A stretch of DNA of 58,263 nucleotides from Bdellovibrionales bacterium (GTDB lineage: Bacteria; Bdellovibrionota; Bdellovibrionia; Bdellovibrionales; JAKFYE01). Below, piece after piece: positions 54,665 to 58,263 of the stretch (positions are counted from its first letter, which is position 1; the number at the start of each line of letters is the position of its first letter). Both the position numbers and the translations under genes were made by a program. The notes beneath the pieces are model-generated. The model was not told where the DNA came from, did not search any database, and was given only the letters and a program-made list of their open reading frames with translations. The stretch lies in contig JAKFYE010000012.1 of NCBI GenBank assembly GCA_021731045.1, positions 1 to 58,263 on the forward strand. The letters run 5' to 3'.

Positions 54665-54694
54665 TAAAAAAAGGGCTAACATTTCTGCGGCCCT
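54665..54694 (-). terminator. Rho-independent terminator of the small secreted-protein gene
   Basis: On the minus strand AGGGC and GCCCT form a stem around about 13 nt and are followed by a run of seven T. It lies about 26 bp past the stop at 54720. Confidence 0.85.
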
Positions 54695-54719
54695 CTTCAA
54701 ACTTCTAATTAACTACCTA

Positions 54720-54905
54720 TTAGTGAGCGGCTTTTTTTTCTTTTTTACCGTGAGCTTTAGCATCTTTTGCTGGAGCTTTTTCTGTTGGAGTTACTGTGCT
54801 GCCAGTAACTGCTGCGTGGTCAGCTGGCGGAGCTGCATGCGGGTCATTTGCTAAAGCTGCTGTTGTGAATGCGAATACGAAAGCGGCTGCGATTAATGTT
54901 TTCAT
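54720..54905 (-). CDS. Small secreted Ala/Lys-rich protein, 61 residues
   Basis: The ATG at 54905 (MKTLIAAAFVFAF) has AAGGAG seven bases upstream and opens a textbook signal peptide (cleavage near ALA-ND). The mature part is low-complexity and Ala/Pro/Lys/His-rich (DPHAAPPADHAAV, ending KKEKKAAH). It is probably an abundant small periplasmic protein. A strong terminator follows, so it is a single-gene transcript. No family recognised. Confidence 0.75.
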   Translation of the reverse strand: MKTLIAAAFVFAFTTAALANDPHAAPPADHAAVTGSTVTPTEKAPAKDAKAHGKKEKKAAH

Positions 54906-54996
54906 CTGAGACTCCTTTGTCTTCATCTGTTGTTTTTGGACGTTCTGTCCTTGCTCTCAAAGATTCTGCTTAATCCAATTTACAGTCAACAGTGTT

Positions 54997-55683
54997 TTAT
55001 GAATTCAAAATTCGTCGCGCTTTTTCAAATACAAGATCAAACATGGGCTCGGTCAAACGACCAGTAAATGTATTCTGCTGACTCGGATGATAACTCCCAA
55101 TCAACGAACAGTTGTTTTTTAGCTTCATTTCTCCTGCGTGAATGAATTTTTTTTCATTTTCAAAAAGCATATCCATTTTTTTTAGTTGTTTGATCGTAGC
55201 TTGCCATGCAATTCCACCCAACGCGATGACAACTCGAAATGGAACTTCTCTAAATGTGCGATCAAGATGTGTTTCACACTTAAGTAGTTCTTCGCGCGTG
55301 GGCTTGTTATCTGGAGGGGCGCAGTGGGCAGTGGCCGTGATAAGCGCATCTTTTAAAATCAATCCGTCTTCAGAATTTTCGGAATGTGGCAGATTTGCGA
55401 ATGAAAACTTATGTAACGATCGATAGAGCCATTCCCCACTCCGATCTCCCGTAAACATGCGCCCGGTACGGTTAGCTCCATGAGCCGCGGGTGCAAGACC
55501 AACAATTAATACGCGCGCGTGGGGATCACCAAAATTAGGAACAGGGCGCCCCCAATACTCCCAATTTTGAAATGACTTTCTTTTTTCTTGGGCGATGGTT
55601 TTACAGTATTTTATAAGACGAGGACATCGCCGACAGACAATGATCTCCTCATTTAACGTTTTAGGTTTACGTGATGACGACAT
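54997..55683 (-). CDS. Uracil-DNA glycosylase, type-5 (UdgB)
   Basis: Removes uracil (and some other deaminated bases) from DNA. The family 5 signature GLAPAAHGANRTGRMFTGD is present, and the second motif SYHPSQQNTFTG carries the catalytic His. Four cysteines, C17, C20 and two in ATAHCAPP and LLKCETHL, fit the family's [4Fe-4S] cluster. It starts six bases past the stop of the glycerophosphodiesterase gene. Confidence 0.92.
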   Translation of the reverse strand: MSSSRKPKTLNEEIIVCRRCPRLIKYCKTIAQEKRKSFQNWEYWGRPVPNFGDPHARVLIVGLAPAAHGANRTGRMFTGDRSGEWLYRSLHKFSFANLPHSENSEDGLILKDALITATAHCAPPDNKPTREELLKCETHLDRTFREVPFRVVIALGGIAWQATIKQLKKMDMLFENEKKFIHAGEMKLKNNCSLIGSYHPSQQNTFTGRLTEPMFDLVFEKARRILNS

Positions 55684-55689
55684 CGCGAT

Positions 55690-56667
55690 CTAGTGCAGAT
55701 TCTTTGACTTTAAATACGCCAATAGCTCTTCCGGATAATCACTGATAATTCCATCAACACCTAACCCGATGAGCATATCCCATTCTTTTTGTTCGTTCGC
55801 CGTCCATGGAATCACACGTACCCCAACTCGATGTAAAGACTCGACATCCCCCTTCGTGATCCAAAAAAGATTTGGTGATAAAATCTCGGCATGCAACTCT
55901 TTGGCAATGGCGGGAAGATTGGTGAACAACGTGTTTTCAGTTAGAGGCGAAATGCGAAGTTTTGGGTCTATCTTTTTTGATTCGACAAGCGAACGGTGAT
56001 CGAACGATTGCAAAGTTGCTCTATCGGTAAAACCGTACTCCTGTAAGAGGGCGGTAATTTTTTTTGCAAAAACTTCGGGCGTCGCCGTATCGTTGGGACG
56101 GCCAGGAATAATTTTTGTTTCGATATTCAAGCCGATGGTTTTAGCATTTGGAATTTTAGACGCTTTAATAAAATCAAAAAGCTCTCTTAAAGTCGCGTAG
56201 GACACATTCAGCTTTTTTTGTTTAGGAAAACGCGCATACGGTAAATGTCCACACGTATATGTTTTAATTTGGGCGAGAGTCAGCGTTGAGATCAACATGT
56301 TCTCTGGAATTTTATATCCTCCAGGAGCTACACACTGCTCGATGTTTAAAGCCGGATCATGGGAAATAATCAGCTCCCCATCTTTAGAAATACCTAAATC
56401 GAGCTCTAAAACATCGGCCCCAATCGTGATGGCGTATTCAAACGCCGGCATACTGTTTTCGGGAAACCGACCTCGTCCACCACGATGCGCTTGGACTTCT
56501 ATCCGCGTGGGCGGAGCCAAGGGTGTAAGTGAAGTTTCGTTTGTTTTCTGCGTGTGGGAGCATGACACCGTCAAATATGAAACAATAAGACCTGACATTA
56601 CAGCCAAAAGACTTAAACTTAATTTATTACGTAATGATCGTGATTCGAACACCGTCCAATGCGACAT
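55690..56667 (-). CDS. Glycerophosphodiester phosphodiesterase lipoprotein
   Basis: Lipobox LTVSCS after a signal segment (about 15-36). GDPD signatures HRGGRGRFPENSMPAF and VLELDLGISKDGELIISHDP hold the catalytic His pair and metal Glu/Asp. A TIM-barrel end with WTANEQKEWDMLIGLGVDGIISD matches the family. It hydrolyses glycerophosphodiesters to glycerol-3-phosphate and alcohols, acting in the periplasm. Strong ribosome site AGGAGGATC. Confidence 0.95.
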   Translation of the reverse strand: MSHWTVFESRSLRNKLSLSLLAVMSGLIVSYLTVSCSHTQKTNETSLTPLAPPTRIEVQAHRGGRGRFPENSMPAFEYAITIGADVLELDLGISKDGELIISHDPALNIEQCVAPGGYKIPENMLISTLTLAQIKTYTCGHLPYARFPKQKKLNVSYATLRELFDFIKASKIPNAKTIGLNIETKIIPGRPNDTATPEVFAKKITALLQEYGFTDRATLQSFDHRSLVESKKIDPKLRISPLTENTLFTNLPAIAKELHAEILSPNLFWITKGDVESLHRVGVRVIPWTANEQKEWDMLIGLGVDGIISDYPEELLAYLKSKNLH

Positions 56668-56762
56668 GGGATCCTCCTAAGGATACTGAGTCGTAATCAA
56701 AAACTGATTGTCCTTCAATTTTTCATATAAACAAAGGGATAACTCGCTATGTTCTGCTCTAA

Positions 56763-57326
56763 CTAATGGACGCAAAAGAACCAGCTTTCCCGACAAGCTT
56801 CGCCTTTTATGTATTGTTCGAGGGCGAGAACTTGATTGCGTAATGTTGGGTGAAGAATCATCCACTCCCCATACATATTCATAATTTTCATCGCTTCTTC
56901 AGAAGAAATTTTCTGATACTTCATTTGATAATAGGCTGCTAATCGGCCGGTGCGGTGGCATCCACAATCGCAACGAAATACAATTTTTTTGCCTTTTGTT
57001 TGTGCGTCTTGAACCCAGGCATCAAATGCATCAAGAAATTTTTTTGTTAACGGAATGCGCACGTTTTGAGTGACATTCAAAATAACTTTTAAACTCGGGC
57101 AATACTCTTTCAATCGCGCCTCAAAAAGATCCGCGTTTCCAGATAAAACCATCGTTTCTTCTACTCCTAAGGCACAAAGCTCTTTCATTTCATCGGCCGT
57201 TGGCGCGCCCATTCGATAAATTCCAAAACCTGTATCTTTGCTTTCTTCAATCACTTGCAGATTTTTTGCTTCCGATTGAGCCGCGAAAAAAATTGAAAAA
57301 ACTAAAAGAGCTAACGTTTTTGTCAT
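56763..57326 (-). CDS. Exported dual-specificity-type phosphatase
   Basis: The ATG at 57326 sits six bases after GGAGG; the earlier ATG is too close to it. After a signal peptide (about 1-20) comes a cysteine-phosphatase fold. In frame-start numbering the P-loop is CDCGCHRTGR with nucleophile Cys121 and Arg127 (C-x5-R). The usual His before the Cys is Arg here, and the loop carries two extra cysteines. An upstream GTSD-like DAFDAW segment may hold the acid. It may act on phospholipid or protein in the periplasm. Confidence 0.8.
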   Translation of the reverse strand: MTKTLALLVFSIFFAAQSEAKNLQVIEESKDTGFGIYRMGAPTADEMKELCALGVEETMVLSGNADLFEARLKEYCPSLKVILNVTQNVRIPLTKKFLDAFDAWVQDAQTKGKKIVFRCDCGCHRTGRLAAYYQMKYQKISSEEAMKIMNMYGEWMILHPTLRNQVLALEQYIKGEACRESWFFCVH

Positions 57327-57441
57327 GTGCATCCTCCGACCTTAAATAGGAGGAAATCCTATGCGAAAATGACTTCAAACTGCAATTCAAAAACCGAATT
57401 TAAAGATTTAAGCTCATAGAGCAGAGTGGCAAACACATTTT

Positions 57442-57993
57442 TTAGCTTTTTAAGACTGATAAAGCCTTCAGATTGGATGCTAATCGCGCAATCTCATGAA
57501 TTCGATCTTGAGAGACACCTAGCTCTCGTAAGGATTTTTCGTGAGAGACGACGCAGCTTTCGCAACCGTTCACAATGCTGATCCCGAATGCCAGCATTTC
57601 AAATTTATCTTTACCAAGATGTGGACGACCAATAGAGGTCATTCGAAGGCGGGCCGTCTTATATGATTCCATCTCAGCCTCCTGAAGATGATGACTTAAG
57701 AAAAAACGAAACTTATAATAAGAATTAAGCATACCCATGATGGCAGCACTTTCTTTAGCCTCGGTGATTTGTTCGCTGGCCATCCCGCTTTGAGATAATT
57801 GTTCAAAAGCAAAATTAACAAACTCTTGATCTCCCAACGATTGTCCTATCGCAAGTGTGAGTAAGTTTGTCTCTTCAGGGTTTAATTGTTCACCTTCATA
57901 TATTTTTTTAAGATTTAATTTAATATCTTTACTGATCAATGATTCACGAGATCCAATTTGTGACTCTATAAAATTAATAGCATTTTGATTCAT
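57442..57993 (-). CDS. AhpD-like carboxymuconolactone-decarboxylase-family protein
   Basis: The AhpD/CMD motif CESCVVSHEKSLRELG (about 149-164) has the redox CxxC and His of alkylhydroperoxidase D. The length (183) is close to AhpD. It follows ahpC on the same strand by 106 bp, which fits a peroxide-detoxifying pair, with AhpD reducing AhpC. A long stem-loop (58053-58095) lies between them. Ribosome site AAGGAG. Confidence 0.85.
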   Translation of the reverse strand: MNQNAINFIESQIGSRESLISKDIKLNLKKIYEGEQLNPEETNLLTLAIGQSLGDQEFVNFAFEQLSQSGMASEQITEAKESAAIMGMLNSYYKFRFFLSHHLQEAEMESYKTARLRMTSIGRPHLGKDKFEMLAFGISIVNGCESCVVSHEKSLRELGVSQDRIHEIARLASNLKALSVLKS

Positions 57994-58052
57994 ATTTTCT
58001 CCTTAATGAATGTCCTGAAACAGAAATATTTAAATATGTCAGAACATAAACT

Positions 58053-58095
58053 ATGCGGATAAAGAGGATTTTTGACTCACTCTTTTTATCCGCAT
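58053..58095 (-). other. Long stem-loop between ahpC and the AhpD-like gene
   Basis: ATGCGGATAAAGAG (58053-58066) and CTCTTTTTATCCGCAT (58080-58095) pair with a 2-nt bulge. It lies immediately after the ahpC stop on the minus strand, with only a weak T-run. It could partly terminate transcription or protect the ahpC transcript 3' end. Confidence 0.6.
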
Positions 58096-58099
58096 TTAC

Positions 58100-58263
58100 T
58101 TAGCCTAATGTCTTCTGGCCTTTTTCCCAATTACATGGGCAAAGCTCATCGGTTTGAAGCGCGTCAAGCGTTCGCACCACTTCTTTTACGTTACGACCCA
58201 CATTTAAGTCATTTACGCTCACCCAACGAATAATTCCGTCTGGATCTACAATGTACGTAGCAC
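58100..58263 (-). CDS. ahpC: AhpC-type peroxiredoxin, C-terminal fragment (cut by window)
   Basis: The frame on the minus strand runs from the window edge to TAA at 58100-58102. It reads TYIVDPDGIIRWVSVNDLNV, then RNVKEVVRTLDALQTDELCP and CNWEKGQKTLG. DELCPCNW holds the resolving cysteine, which marks typical AhpC/2-Cys peroxiredoxins reducing peroxides. The N-terminal part lies outside the window. The AhpD-like gene follows downstream. Confidence 0.9.
   Translation of the reverse strand, partial: ATYIVDPDGIIRWVSVNDLNVGRNVKEVVRTLDALQTDELCPCNWEKGQKTLG

Overview
The window looks like chromosome of a Bdellovibrio-like predatory or free-living bacterium (Bdellovibrionota/Bdellovibrionales). This is an inference from gene style, not a search. 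Two lipoproteins end their signal peptides in FFQNC or YQNC, there are many secreted lipoproteins with thrombospondin-type-3, LamG or OmpA modules, hybrid histidine kinases are dense, and base composition is moderately AT-rich. Most genes lie on the minus strand.

Region 1 (1-4620) looks like the right end of an integrated island. It holds a truncated gene, two small translationally coupled genes, an orphan C5-cytosine DNA methyltransferase and an unrecognised 594-residue protein. It stops at a 71-bp copy of the 3' part of a tRNA-Leu, a classic attachment-site duplicate. Each of its four upstream regions carries the same composite motif: GGGGT, then two GTTTGGTGCC boxes about one helical turn apart. 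This shared, apparently undescribed control element is the most interesting signal in the window. Region 2 (4621-5538) is an almost gene-free junction with several strong inverted repeats.

Region 3 (5539-13084) encodes envelope and secreted proteins: a zinc-peptidase-like protein, a beta-helix/LamG lipoprotein, an exported pyroglutamyl-peptidase homologue, a first REP-type transposase unit, an OmpA-family protein and a lipoprotein with four large calcium-binding repeats. Region 4 (13324-18724) is housekeeping: a cation efflux protein, RecQ, a membrane protein of the Gcr 'site-specific recombinase' family, and a FliG-like protein.

Region 5 (18826-35165) is a signalling and stress block. Four hybrid histidine kinases are interleaved with small stress-type proteins (BON, YflT-like, DJ-1/PfpI, a Rieske FAD oxidoreductase). 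One kinase has a soluble tandem-HAMP sensor built from 276-bp DNA repeats, and it is translationally coupled to a second kinase. No separate phosphotransfer protein or output regulator is visible, so the targets lie elsewhere.

Region 6 (35337-46356) starts with two adjacent lipoproteins, one phosphatase-like and one possibly kinase-like. A methyltransferase/DUF475/3-hydroxyisobutyryl-CoA hydrolase operon, a lipoprotein carbonic anhydrase, FadE-type acyl-CoA dehydrogenase and ETF-quinone oxidoreductase follow; the last two belong to one electron route from fatty-acid oxidation to quinone. Region 7 (46357-48961) contains a second REP-type transposase bracketed by GGGACGGAG motifs and a cyclic-nucleotide-binding protein. 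Region 8 (48986-58263) is mixed housekeeping: TPR protein, M48 lipoprotein, TypA, MFS transporter, YceD, type-5 uracil-DNA glycosylase, glycerophosphodiesterase, exported dual-specificity phosphatase, AhpD-like protein and the 3' end of ahpC.
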